This document shows, piece after piece, positions 53,231 through 61,510 of a stretch of 64,000 nt of DNA. The position numbers and the translations under genes are program-made. Every line of letters begins with the position of its first letter. Within the stretch, counting starts at the first letter, position 1. This DNA comes from Brevibacterium sp. RIT 803 (GTDB lineage Bacteria > Actinomycetota > Actinomycetes > Actinomycetales > Brevibacteriaceae), in the NCBI RefSeq assembly GCF_016892625.1, contig NZ_JAFEMW010000003.1, positions 186,001 to 250,000 on the forward strand. The letters are read 5' to 3'. Under the pieces are notes generated by a model, which had not been told where the DNA came from, ran no database searches, and saw only the letters and a program-made list of their open reading frames with translations.

Positions 53231-54087
53231 ACCTCGGCGGAGAGTTCGATCGCACTGACAGCGAGGTTCTCCCTCAGGTGAGCAATGGAAGTGGTGCCGG
53301 GAACCAGTACGGTATTCGCCGCATGGTGCAGCAGCCACGCCAAGCCGAGCTGCGCCGGTGTGATGCCCAATGTTGCCGCCATGTCACGAACGACAGGATG
53401 CGAACCGACCTTCGCGATACCCGGCTGCGCTCCTCCCAGAGGGAAGAACGGCATCCACACCACCCCGTTGTCGGCACACGCACGGAGAGTCGGTTCGTCG
53501 CTGCGATCGACGAGGCTGAAGTTGTTCTGCACGGCAGCGGTCACCCCGAGAACTGTCTCGTCGAGGGAGTCGCCGGTGATGCCACTGAGCCCGATGTGAC
53601 CGATCTTGCCCTCAGCCCGCAGCTGTTCCAGCTCCGCCAGCTGGTCGTCCAATGCGACCAGCTGGTCACCCTCCGCAGTGATTCCGGGCCCCGCATCGAG
53701 ACGACGCAGGAAGAGCAGATCGATGTATTCGACACCGAGACTTCGCAGATTATCTTCGACACCCGCTCGCAACTGGTGCGGCTTCTGCGCCGGACGGAGC
53801 GGGATCGCACCCGCCGGATCGTATTCGGCCCCGACTTTCGTCGACATCACGATCTCTTCATCGCCCGTCAGCGCTCGCCGCAGAATGTCGTTGACGAACC
53901 CGTCACCGTAGAAATGAGCGGTGTCGATCACCCCCACCCCTTCGTCGACTGCTCGCCGAACCACCCCGATCGCTGCCTGCGGATCATCGCCGAGGCGCTC
54001 AAGCTGCATGGTCCCGTATCCGACCTTGGAGATGGTGAGACCGGCGAGCTCGATCGTTGCGTCGCGTCTCGTTTCGGCGGTGCTCAT
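53176..54087 (-). CDS. Aldo/keto reductase
   Basis: 303 residues of the (beta/alpha)8 NADPH-dependent family. DTAHFYGDGFVNDILRRAL carries the catalytic Asp and Tyr, and IVMSTKVGAEYDP the Lys. The catalytic His usually found in L-H-R/W is replaced by Arg in IDLLFLRRLD, which is also seen in some AKR subgroups. The C-terminus LVPGTTSIAHLRENLAV contains the NADP-phosphate contacts. The last residues are encoded by the 27-bp repeat. It diverges from the TetR gene at 54206 across two CGGAG-N4-CTCCG sites. Confidence 0.85.
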   Translation of the reverse strand: MSTAETRRDATIELAGLTISKVGYGTMQLERLGDDPQAAIGVVRRAVDEGVGVIDTAHFYGDGFVNDILRRALTGDEEIVMSTKVGAEYDPAGAIPLRPAQKPHQLRAGVEDNLRSLGVEYIDLLFLRRLDAGPGITAEGDQLVALDDQLAELEQLRAEGKIGHIGLSGITGDSLDETVLGVTAAVQNNFSLVDRSDEPTLRACADNGVVWMPFFPLGGAQPGIAKVGSHPVVRDMAATLGITPAQLGLAWLLHHAANTVLVPGTTSIAHLRENLAVSAIELSAEVMDQLDQLDWPGKLDQLD

Positions 54088-54116
54088 GAGAGCCTCCTAT
54101 GTGATAATCGTCAGCG

Positions 54117-54166
54117 AGCGGAGGTTCCTCCGCTTTGTGGACACCACGCTACCGGAGTGTCCTCCG
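54117..54166. promoter_or_regulatory. Two TetR-type operators between the AKR and TetR genes
   Basis: AGCGGAGG-TT-CCTCCGCT (54117-54134) is a perfect 8-bp inverted repeat. CGGAG-TGTC-CTCCG (54153-54166) repeats the core CGGAG-N4-CTCCG, and the centres are about 34 bp apart. Both lie in the 118-bp divergent region, so the TetR protein probably represses both genes. Confidence 0.7.
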
Positions 54167-54205
54167 TTTATGAATCCTGAATCCGACCCAATCCCAGGAG
54201 CACCC

Positions 54206-54787
54206 ATGCGGGCCGACGCACTCCGCAACCGCAGCAAAATCCTCGCCGCGGCTCGCGATGCCTACTCAGACGGGGACGCCGGTGCGTCACTGGACGCCAT
54301 CGCACAGGCCGCAGGAGTCGGCATCGGAACCCTCTATCGCCACTTCCCCACCCGCGAGGCACTCGTTGATGCCCTCTACGCGACAGAGTTGGACGCGGTC
54401 ATCGCAGCCGCCCCGAGCCTCCTTGAGGACTACCCCGCCGACAGAGCACTGCACATCTGGGCGGGACGTTACTTCCAATTCGTAGAGCTCAAGCACGGAA
54501 TGTTCGAAACGCTGCGTTCAGGATGGGCCGCCGGCACCATCGCCACCCCGGACACGCGCTCACGCGTGACTGAAACAATCGCCGCCTTCCTCTCGGCAGG
54601 AAGCAGCGCCGGCGTGCTTCGCAATGATGTCGACGCAAAGGACGTCACGGCTTCGCTCATAGGAATCCAACTTGGCCACGCCGTCGCCGGGGACTCTCCC
54701 GCTCAGCGCGAACGCCTCCTCGATCTGCTTCTCGACGGACTCGCGACCGGAGCCGCACACTCCCAGCCGCAGAACCCAACAGTATGA
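54206..54787 (+). CDS. TetR-family repressor
   Basis: 193 residues from ATG 54206, after AGGAG with short spacing; ATG 54170 lacks a site. MRADALRNRSKILAAARDAY is a typical start of this TetR group, ASLDAIAQAAGVGIGTLYRH and FPTREALVDALYATELDAVI the helix-turn-helix. The ligand domain is standard. It shares an ATGA overlap with the kinase gene downstream and diverges from the aldo/keto reductase, with two palindromic sites between, so it probably regulates both and itself. Confidence 0.9.
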   Translation: MRADALRNRSKILAAARDAYSDGDAGASLDAIAQAAGVGIGTLYRHFPTREALVDALYATELDAVIAAAPSLLEDYPADRALHIWAGRYFQFVELKHGMFETLRSGWAAGTIATPDTRSRVTETIAAFLSAGSSAGVLRNDVDAKDVTASLIGIQLGHAVAGDSPAQRERLLDLLLDGLATGAAHSQPQNPTV

Positions 54788-55620
54788 GAAGCGCTCCGCT
54801 CGGCGCAGATGCCGTCAGGCTGGTCCGCAGCGCCTCCCGCCTTCTCGGGCGCGAGCTGATCTTGGTCGATTACCTCACAGGCGGTCAGCACGCAACCACC
54901 CTGCTAGCGACCGACGGAGAGACAGAATACGTCGTCCGCGGCTTCCCTGCACATGACGATTCGGCCGTCAGGGAAGCTGAGATCCTCAACCGGATATCAG
55001 CTCTGGGTGGCTGGGTTCCCCGACTGATCGCAGTCAGCGATGAACTGCGCGATCCCGTCATCGTGACCTCGCGGGTCGCCGGCACTGCACCCTACCGCGA
55101 GCTGCCACCAGCAGTGATCGCCACGGAGATGGCGGCTGCACTGGTGCGGATCCACGCACTCGACGGAAGCGGGCTGAGACCCACTCCTGCAGAGCCCCCG
55201 CACGGACACTCTGCTCTTGGACTCCGTGCTCAGCGAGAATGGGATTGCCTGGACATGCGCGATCCAGTACTCACTCACTCGGACTTCTGGTGCGGTAATG
55301 CATTATGGGAGGCGGGCGGGCTCGCCGGAGTCGTCGACTGGTCGGGTGCACGCCGAGGTCCGCGCGGAGTCGATCTGGCATGGTGCCGACAGGATCTCGT
55401 CCTCCTCGGCTCCCCCGAAGCTGCCGGACTCTTCCTCGAGGAGTACGAACAACTGCGGGGACGCACAATCAGTGATATCCACGCCTGGGATGTGCAAGCC
55501 GCGGCTCGAGCCCACGACCGTGTTGAGACCTGGCTGCCCAACTACCTCGGCATCGGCCGGACCGAGATGACCTCAGGGATCCTGCGTCAGAGGCTCGATG
55601 CGTGGAACGCGACCCTCTGA
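54784..55620 (+). CDS. Aminoglycoside-phosphotransferase-family small-molecule kinase
   Basis: 278 residues. TGGQHATTLLATDGETEYVV is the nucleotide-binding hairpin, DPVLTHSDFWCGNALWEAG the catalytic loop (H-x-D with Asn downstream), and LAGVVDWSGARRGPRGVDLA the metal-binding Asp. This is the APH/choline-kinase fold; the substrate could be any hydroxylated small molecule. Its ATG overlaps the TetR stop (ATGA), so it is made together with its regulator, a layout typical of a substrate-induced detoxification or catabolic kinase. It is not close to the operon kinase at 45819. Confidence 0.85.
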   Translation: MRSAPLGADAVRLVRSASRLLGRELILVDYLTGGQHATTLLATDGETEYVVRGFPAHDDSAVREAEILNRISALGGWVPRLIAVSDELRDPVIVTSRVAGTAPYRELPPAVIATEMAAALVRIHALDGSGLRPTPAEPPHGHSALGLRAQREWDCLDMRDPVLTHSDFWCGNALWEAGGLAGVVDWSGARRGPRGVDLAWCRQDLVLLGSPEAAGLFLEEYEQLRGRTISDIHAWDVQAAARAHDRVETWLPNYLGIGRTEMTSGILRQRLDAWNATL

Positions 55621-55679
55621 CACAGTCCGACGAGGGGCGCCGAGCCCAGGGCAAGGCGCATCAAGGCACCGCGCGGCAC

Positions 55680-56585
55680 TCACTCTGTTACGACGGTCGG
55701 CAAGACCTCCTCCGCGAGGGTGAGCACCGCCTCCAGCGACGATTTGCCATGGTCGGTCCGGTGCGCCAGGTACAGAGTCGAGGGATCCTGCTCGATGTCG
55801 AGGGGCACGGCCACGGTTCCCGCCTCACGCGTATTCGCCGAGACCGAGTCGAAGGTGATCGAGATACCCAGTCCTGCTGCAACAAGGGCGCCGATCGTCT
55901 GCGAATCCGGCGCCGCCTGAGCCAGGCGAGGCGTGAAGCCGGCATCGTGGCACAGCCGTAAGGTGTTCTCTCGCAGCGTCGAGCTGGGATGGGCAGGCAG
56001 GGTGATGAAGTCTTCGTCAGCAAGTTCTTCCACGCGCAGAGAGGAACGTTGCGCCAGCCGATGGCCTTCGGGCAGGGCGGCGCACAGACGCTCGATCATG
56101 ACCGGCCGCCCCGTCACCCCGGGCGGCCGCTTGTCCCATCTGACCAAAGCGAGATCAAGGGTTCCGTCGACCAGCCTGGCCAGGCCCTCCTCAGCGAAGA
56201 CGTTGGACTCGAGGCTGAAGACGATGCCCGGACTCCGCCCTCGCGAGGCTGTCACCAGGGCAGCCGCCAGAGCCCGCGAGGATGACCTGGCGAAACCGAA
56301 GCTGATGCGCCCGGTCTCCCCCGCTGCCGCCCGCTGAACGGAATCGACGGCAAGACTCTGGTATTCGAGCATTCTTCTCGCAGGTTCGATCAGCGCCTCA
56401 CCCTCCGGCGAGAGCCTCACATTCCGAGTCGTGCGCTGAAACAGGGAGACCCCGAGCTCGTCCTCGAGGGCACGGATCGTGCGACTCAGCGGAGGCTGGA
56501 GCACACCCAGCCGCGCAGCGGCACGGCCGAAGTGCAGCTCCTCGGCGACGGCGAGAAAGGCACGCACCTGCTGAATCTCCATCAT
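55680..56585 (-). CDS. LysR-family transcriptional regulator
   Basis: 301 residues. IQQVRAFLAVAEELHFGRAA and RLGVLQPPLSRTIRALEDEL, then GVSLFQRTTRNVRLSPEG, are the LysR DNA-binding domain; the effector domain begins at GRISFGFARSSSRALAAALV. The start is ATG 56585 or 56582, after GGAGAG. It diverges from the CoA-transferase/ACAD/SDR operon with a 162-bp A+T-rich region between, containing a perfect palindrome. It probably activates that operon when an acyl-CoA precursor is present. Confidence 0.9.
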   Translation of the reverse strand: MMEIQQVRAFLAVAEELHFGRAAARLGVLQPPLSRTIRALEDELGVSLFQRTTRNVRLSPEGEALIEPARRMLEYQSLAVDSVQRAAAGETGRISFGFARSSSRALAAALVTASRGRSPGIVFSLESNVFAEEGLARLVDGTLDLALVRWDKRPPGVTGRPVMIERLCAALPEGHRLAQRSSLRVEELADEDFITLPAHPSSTLRENTLRLCHDAGFTPRLAQAAPDSQTIGALVAAGLGISITFDSVSANTREAGTVAVPLDIEQDPSTLYLAHRTDHGKSSLEAVLTLAEEVLPTVVTE

Positions 56586-56700
56586 GTTCCACTCTCCATC
56601 TACCTACGTCCGCGCACAGATCCCGCATTCGCTTAAATACCATCACTGATAACAATCACTTCTCATTATTGCTCACATTGCTATATTGTGGGGTGAAACA

Positions 56701-56718
56701 CTCTGAGGAGCCTCAGAG
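56701..56718. promoter_or_regulatory. Palindrome in the leader of the CoA-transferase operon
   Basis: CTCTGAGG-AG-CCTCAGAG, a perfect 8-bp inverted repeat, lies 30 bp before the CoA-transferase start, just after an A+T-rich stretch with a TATATT -10-like element (56670s). It could be an operator or a short leader hairpin. Confidence 0.5.
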
Positions 56719-56747
56719 TCGAGCAGAATCACCGGGAGCGTTCATCG

Positions 56748-57977
56748 ATGAATGGCGAGACAACCACGAGCCAGGCACAAGCGGATCACGGGACGACCGC
56801 GAGAGATCAGGCCGCGTCCATCGCCGATTTCCTCCCACGCGCTGGCAACGGTCCCCTCTCGGGGCAAGTCGTCGTTGATTTCTCCCGTGTCCTCGCCGGT
56901 CCCTATTCGACGATGATGCTCGCCGACCTCGGCGCCACGGTCATCAAGGTCGAAAGCCCCGGCGGTGACGACACGAGGAACTGGAGCCCACCGGTCCGCG
57001 ATGACGATGCCACCTACTACCTGTCGATCAATCGCAACAAGTTCGACATCGTGCTCGACTTCTCCGATGCCGATGACCTTGAAATCGCCCAGAAACTCGC
57101 TGCCAAAGCCGACATCGTCGTCGAGAACTTCAAACCGGGCGGCTTGAAGAAGTACGGCCTCGACTACAACTCGGTCAAGGACGCCAACGCTGAAGTCATC
57201 TATGCCTCTGTCACCGGCTTCGGCGCCCACAATGCGCTGCCCGGCTACGATCTCCTCGTCCAGGCCATGTCCGGGTTCATGAGCGTCACCGGCAGTCCCG
57301 ACGGTTCCCCTTACCGTGCCGGCGTCGCGGTCTTCGACGTCATCACCGGTCTGCACACGACGATCGGGATCATGGCCGCAATCCAGCACAAGACCCTCAC
57401 CGGCGAGGGTCAGCTGGTCGAAACCAACCTCATGTCCTCAGCGATGTCGGGCCTGGCGAACCAATCCGGAGCCTATGCCGCCGCAGGTGTGACACCGACG
57501 CGCATGGGCAACGCCCACCCCAGCCTCTACCCGTACCAGCCGATGGCCACGAAGGACGGCGAGCTCATCGTCGCCGCGGCCAACGACGGTCAGTTCGCCA
57601 CCCTCGCCACGGCCCTCGGGCGACCGGACTGGGCCGAAGACGAACGCTTCGCAAGGGCCAAGACTCGCAACGCCAATCGTGACGAGCTCGAACCCGAATT
57701 ACTCGTTGCCCTGCAGCAGCATACGGCTCAGGAATGGTTTGAGAAGCTCACGGCCGTGGGCCTGCCCTGCGCCCCGATCAACTCGATCTCCCAGGGAGTC
57801 GAGCGCGCCCGGGACCTCGGCCTCGACCCGATCGTCGAGACCGGTCAAGGCGAGCGCATCATCCCCACGATCCGCAACCCGATCCGACTGGCGAAGTCCG
57901 AGGTCTCCTACGACCTCGCACCACCGGAACTCGGGGCCGACTCCGATCAGGTCCGCGCCTGGATCGACAGCCTCTAG
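56748..57977 (+). CDS. CaiB/BaiF-type family III CoA-transferase
   Basis: 409 residues. The family core begins after a 37-residue polar leader: GQVVVDFSRVLAGPYSTMML and ADLGATVIKVESPGGDDTRN near residues 39-78, DIVVENFKPGGLKKYGLDY near 122, VTGFGAHNALPGYDLLVQAM near 155, and AGVAVFDVITGLHTTIGIMA near 191. The GEGQLVE motif at 219-225 has Glu at the common Asp position. It moves CoA from a donor such as succinyl-CoA to a carboxylic acid. It heads an operon with an acyl-CoA dehydrogenase (30 bp gap) and an SDR, so its product probably enters a beta-oxidation-like route. Confidence 0.9.
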   Translation: MNGETTTSQAQADHGTTARDQAASIADFLPRAGNGPLSGQVVVDFSRVLAGPYSTMMLADLGATVIKVESPGGDDTRNWSPPVRDDDATYYLSINRNKFDIVLDFSDADDLEIAQKLAAKADIVVENFKPGGLKKYGLDYNSVKDANAEVIYASVTGFGAHNALPGYDLLVQAMSGFMSVTGSPDGSPYRAGVAVFDVITGLHTTIGIMAAIQHKTLTGEGQLVETNLMSSAMSGLANQSGAYAAAGVTPTRMGNAHPSLYPYQPMATKDGELIVAAANDGQFATLATALGRPDWAEDERFARAKTRNANRDELEPELLVALQQHTAQEWFEKLTAVGLPCAPINSISQGVERARDLGLDPIVETGQGERIIPTIRNPIRLAKSEVSYDLAPPELGADSDQVRAWIDSL

Positions 57978-58007
57978 CCCCACCTCACCACACTAGGAGA
58001 GCGAAGA

Positions 58008-59171
58008 ATGGATACTTCGGAACTGGATGACGTCCTCTCGATCGTCCGCGAATTCGTCCGCGAGAAGGTCGTCCCCATCGAGCTCGATATCGAGGCCGAC
58101 GACGCCATCCCTGAGTCGATCATCAGGGAATCCGCCGACCTGGGGCTCTTCGGCTGGGCGCTGCCCGAGGAGTACGGCGGGCTGGGCATGAATGCCGAAC
58201 AGGATGCGCAGTTGGCAATGGAGCTCGGCTATACGACACCGGCGTTCCGGTCCGTCTTCGGCACGAACAACGGCATCGCCGGGCAGGTCCTGGTCAACTA
58301 CGGCACCGACGAGCAGAAGAGCGAATGGCTGCCGCAGCTGACCTCGGGCGATGTCGTCGCCTCCTTCGCTCTGACCGAATCCGAGGCCGGATCCGATCCC
58401 TCGGGCATGCGCACCAGAGCCGTGCGCGAGGGCGAGGACTACGTCATCAACGGCAGCAAGCGCTTCATCACCAACGCCGAGTCCTCCGACGTGCTCATGG
58501 TCTTCGCCCGCACCGATCCGAACGCGCGGGGATCGAAGGGCATCTCCGTCTTCCTCGTCCCGACGAAGACGGCCGGCGTCACAGTCGGAACCCATGACAA
58601 CAAGATGGGCCAGGCCGGCGCCTGGACCTCGGAGATCTTCTTCGACGACGTCCGTGTGCCCGCCGCCAACCTCATCGGCGGTGAGGAAGAGAAGGGCTTC
58701 TACGCCGCGATGGCCTCGCTGAACAAGGGCCGCCTGCACATCGCCGCGATCTGCGTCGGCCAGGCCACCCGCATCCTCGATGAGTCCGTGAACTATGCCG
58801 CCGAGGCGAAACAGGGTGGAGAGCCCATCGCCCGGTTCCAACTGGTCCAGGCCATGCTCGCCGATATCTACACCGAGGTCGCCGCCGCCAAGGCTCTCGT
58901 ACTCGCCGCTGCGAAACGCTGGGATGCCGATGAGGACCGGAAGCTCGGTCCCAGCTCTGCAAAGCTCTTCGCCTCAGAGGCTCTGGGTCGCATCGCCGAC
59001 AAGGGTGTGCAGATCCAAGGCGGAACGGGCTACATGCGTGAGTCCGCCGTCGAACGCTTCTACCGCCATGCTCGCCTGTTCCGCATCTATGAGGGCACCT
59101 CGGAAGTCCAGCGCGTCGTCGTTGCCCGGCAGCTGCTCAAGGGCGCCCACAAAACCCAGTTCAACCTGTAA
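58008..59171 (+). CDS. Acyl-CoA dehydrogenase (classical Glu-type)
   Basis: 387 residues. LFGWALPEEYGGLGMNAEQD, ASFALTESEAGSDPSGMRTR and NGSKRFITNAESSDVLMVFA are the flavin/substrate segments; QIQGGTGYMRESAVERFYRH and LFRIYEGTSEVQRVVVARQL contain the conserved GGxGY and, at residue 362, the catalytic Glu (YEGT). This is a normal alpha,beta-dehydrogenating enzyme, unlike the Asp-type one at 46901. It follows the CoA-transferase gene at 30 bp and precedes the SDR at 51 bp, the same operon. Substrate chain unknown. Confidence 0.93.
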   Translation: MDTSELDDVLSIVREFVREKVVPIELDIEADDAIPESIIRESADLGLFGWALPEEYGGLGMNAEQDAQLAMELGYTTPAFRSVFGTNNGIAGQVLVNYGTDEQKSEWLPQLTSGDVVASFALTESEAGSDPSGMRTRAVREGEDYVINGSKRFITNAESSDVLMVFARTDPNARGSKGISVFLVPTKTAGVTVGTHDNKMGQAGAWTSEIFFDDVRVPAANLIGGEEEKGFYAAMASLNKGRLHIAAICVGQATRILDESVNYAAEAKQGGEPIARFQLVQAMLADIYTEVAAAKALVLAAAKRWDADEDRKLGPSSAKLFASEALGRIADKGVQIQGGTGYMRESAVERFYRHARLFRIYEGTSEVQRVVVARQLLKGAHKTQFNL

Positions 59172-59222
59172 CTCGCCTCCACGCTGAGAAGACACATCCA
59201 CACGCAAAGAAAGTAGAACCTG

Positions 59223-60020
59223 ATGACCGACGCACCAGCCACCACCGACTCCACTGCCCAGGGCATCTCCGAGATCCCCGGCCTGCTCACCGGCAAGGTC
59301 GCCGTGGTCACCGGCGGCGCCCAGGGACTCGGACTGGCCATGGCTCGCAGCCTCGTCAACTCCGGAGCCAAGGTCGTCCTCGGCGACATGAACGAAGAGA
59401 GCCTGCAGTCGGCCGTGACCGAACTCGGCGGATCCGACTCTGCCGCCGGGGTCGTGTGCAATGTAGCCTCTCTGGAGAACACACAGAATCTCGCCGATGC
59501 GGCAACGACGACCTTCGGCGGCGTCGATATCTGGGTCAACAATGCCGGCATCACCCGTGACGCGACGATCCGGAAGATGACCGAGAAGGAGTTCGACGAC
59601 GTCATCTCCGTCCACCTGCGCGGGACCTGGAACGGGCTCAAGGTCGCCACCGGGCTCATGCGCGAACAGGACCGCGGAGGGGCGATCGTCAACGTCTCCT
59701 CCATCAGCGGCAAGGTCGGCATGCTCGGTCAGTCGAACTACTCCGCGGCGAAGGCCGGCATCGTCGGCATGACCAAGGCCGTGGCCAAGGAGGTCGCGTT
59801 CAAGGGCATCCGCATCAATGCGATCCAGCCCGGCTTCATCAACACCGCGATGACCGCGGCCATGCCCCAGCACGCGATCGATTCGAAGCTCGCCGAGATC
59901 CCGCTGGGCCGTCCCGGAGAGCCTGAAGAGGTTGCCTCAGTGGTGCTGTTCCTCGCCTCCGGCCTGTCCAGCTACCTCACCGGAACGGTCACCGAGATCT
60001 CCGGCGGACGCCACATCTGA
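59223..60020 (+). CDS. FabG-like short-chain dehydrogenase/reductase
   Basis: 265 residues. [20 protein letters not shown] (TGGxxGLG), [20 protein letters not shown] (NNAG) and [20 protein letters not shown] with [10 protein letters not shown] (Ser, Tyr-x-x-x-Lys) are all present, as is [13 protein letters not shown] near 199. An 18-residue Thr/Ala-rich leader precedes the fold. Probable 3-hydroxyacyl-CoA dehydrogenase of the operon; a 3-ketoacyl-reductase role in synthesis is possible. A strong terminator follows 63 bp after its stop. Confidence 0.9.
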   Translation: MTDAPATTDSTAQGISEIPGLLTGKVAVVTGGAQGLGLAMARSLVNSGAKVVLGDMNEESLQSAVTELGGSDSAAGVVCNVASLENTQNLADAATTTFGGVDIWVNNAGITRDATIRKMTEKEFDDVISVHLRGTWNGLKVATGLMREQDRGGAIVNVSSISGKVGMLGQSNYSAAKAGIVGMTKAVAKEVAFKGIRINAIQPGFINTAMTAAMPQHAIDSKLAEIPLGRPGEPEEVASVVLFLASGLSSYLTGTVTEISGGRHI

Positions 60021-60082
60021 TCTCGCCGACGCCGCCCGGTCCCTATTCGAGGAAGAATTCGGCCTGAACCTTCGCCGAGGTG

Positions 60083-60120
60083 ACCCGACGTCCCCGCGGG
60101 GACGTCGGGTCTTCTTGTTG
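60083..60120 (+). terminator. Rho-independent terminator of the CoA-transferase operon
   Basis: ACCCGACGTCCCCG and CGGGGACGTCGGGT form a perfect 14-bp stem with no spacer (60083-60110), followed by CTTCTTGTTG. It is the clearest intrinsic terminator in the window. Confidence 0.85.
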
Positions 60121-60150
60121 TGGGGTCAGCCTCGGCGAGGGTCTGCGTGG

Positions 60151-61464
60151 TCAGTCTCGGTAGGAGCGCCTACGCGGGAGTTTGACCACGCCGAAGACGA
60201 TCATGCCCACCAGCGGCAGCAGCGGCCAGATCCAGGTCACCCCGGATGCATTGACCATGCCCACATCGGCCATGATCGCCAGTCCCGCGCAGATCGCTGC
60301 CGCGGCGAGGATCGGCATCCACACCGGCGGAGCAGGGCGATCGTCGGGCTGCGCAGATTCGAATCGGCCGAAGATCACTACGAGGACACCGGTGATCGCG
60401 AGCAGCGCCAGGCACCACAGGGGGCGGGTCAGCCACCACACACCGGTCAGCGGGGTGGGCAGCAGTGCCTCGGCATCGAGTGCGAGGAGCACGTGGGCCA
60501 GCCCCGTCAGCGCGGTGAGATGCCAGAGGAACCAGGTCATGATCCGCTGGTTCACAAGGACGGTGAGCATCCACAGTCCGGGGCTGCGCAGCAGCGCCGC
60601 CAGCGGTCGCTGAAGCATGAGCACGATTCCCGCCTGGGCCATTCCGAGGAAGGCCATGGTCACCCGCGTCGGGGCTGAGTTGGAGATCGCATCGGTGCCG
60701 GCGGTGATCATCGAGACCGGGTACGGACCGAAGCCGACGAGGAGTCCGAGCCCGAGGGCGCCGATGGCGAAGAGCAGCAGGCAGCGCTTCAGGCTCGAGA
60801 GCCTGCCGTCGAGCCACGCATAGCCGAACTGGTGGAAGCTGGCCCACACGAGCAGGTAGTTGGGGTAGCCAGCCAGGATGCTCCCTGTGGTGATGCTGAT
60901 GACGTCGATAATCCCTGCCGCGGCGATGCCGAGGACGATCGACCACCACCCCCATTTCTCCCACAGCACCAAGCAGGGCGGAGCGACGATCGCGACCAAC
61001 AGGTAGGCGGCGAGGAACCAGGTGGGCACCAGGGCCATCTGCGATGCCAGCTGCACCGCAGCTGGTTCGGCGCCGAAGCTCAACGCGATGATGCAGGTGA
61101 GCAGCCAGACGAGCAGAAGCGGAATGAGGGGCAGCCCCAGGCGACGCAGGCGGGCGCGCAGCCATTCGGCGTAGCCGATGTTCTTCCGTCTCGCCGAACG
61201 CCAGGACAAAGCGTTGGAATAGCCGCCGACGAGGAAGAAGATCGGCATCACTTGGAACACCCAGGTCAGCGGGTGCGTCCAGCGAGCCTCATCTAGCAGG
61301 CCGTGCGGCTCGATGCCTCCGGTGGAGCTCACCGCGATGATCGTCCAATGTCCCAGCACGACGACGGTGATCGCTGCCGCGCGGAGGAAGTCGACTTCTC
61401 GGTTGCGGGAGTCAGGGGTGGCGGCATCGATCTTCCGAGCCCGAGCCATGAACGAGCGAAGCAT
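60151..61464 (-). CDS. Acyltransferase-3-family integral membrane protein
   Basis: 437 residues. NREVDFLRAAAITVVVLGHW opens with the family's R-x10-H block (LRAAAITVVVLGHW), and WVFQVMPIFFLVGGYSNALS follows as the second helix. About ten hydrophobic helices, for example GLPLIPLLLVWLLTCIIALS and VPTWFLAAYLLVAIVAPPCL. The family O-acylates surface glycans or other exported molecules. ATG 61464 follows AAGGA. It is downstream of the amidohydrolase, 47 bp apart on the same strand, but no glycan gene is nearby; role unknown. Confidence 0.85.
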   Translation of the reverse strand: MLRSFMARARKIDAATPDSRNREVDFLRAAAITVVVLGHWTIIAVSSTGGIEPHGLLDEARWTHPLTWVFQVMPIFFLVGGYSNALSWRSARRKNIGYAEWLRARLRRLGLPLIPLLLVWLLTCIIALSFGAEPAAVQLASQMALVPTWFLAAYLLVAIVAPPCLVLWEKWGWWSIVLGIAAAGIIDVISITTGSILAGYPNYLLVWASFHQFGYAWLDGRLSSLKRCLLLFAIGALGLGLLVGFGPYPVSMITAGTDAISNSAPTRVTMAFLGMAQAGIVLMLQRPLAALLRSPGLWMLTVLVNQRIMTWFLWHLTALTGLAHVLLALDAEALLPTPLTGVWWLTRPLWCLALLAITGVLVVIFGRFESAQPDDRPAPPVWMPILAAAAICAGLAIMADVGMVNASGVTWIWPLLPLVGMIVFGVVKLPRRRSYRD

Positions 61465-61510
61465 ATGTGAGGATCCTTTTCGGCAGGATGGGGCTTCAGG
61501 GAGGTGGCGG

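Noticed and set aside
52384..54180. 598-residue open frame across the DUF1990 and aldo/keto reductase genes
   Set aside because: Overlaps two better-supported genes and includes repeat-derived VKLVELAG stretches.
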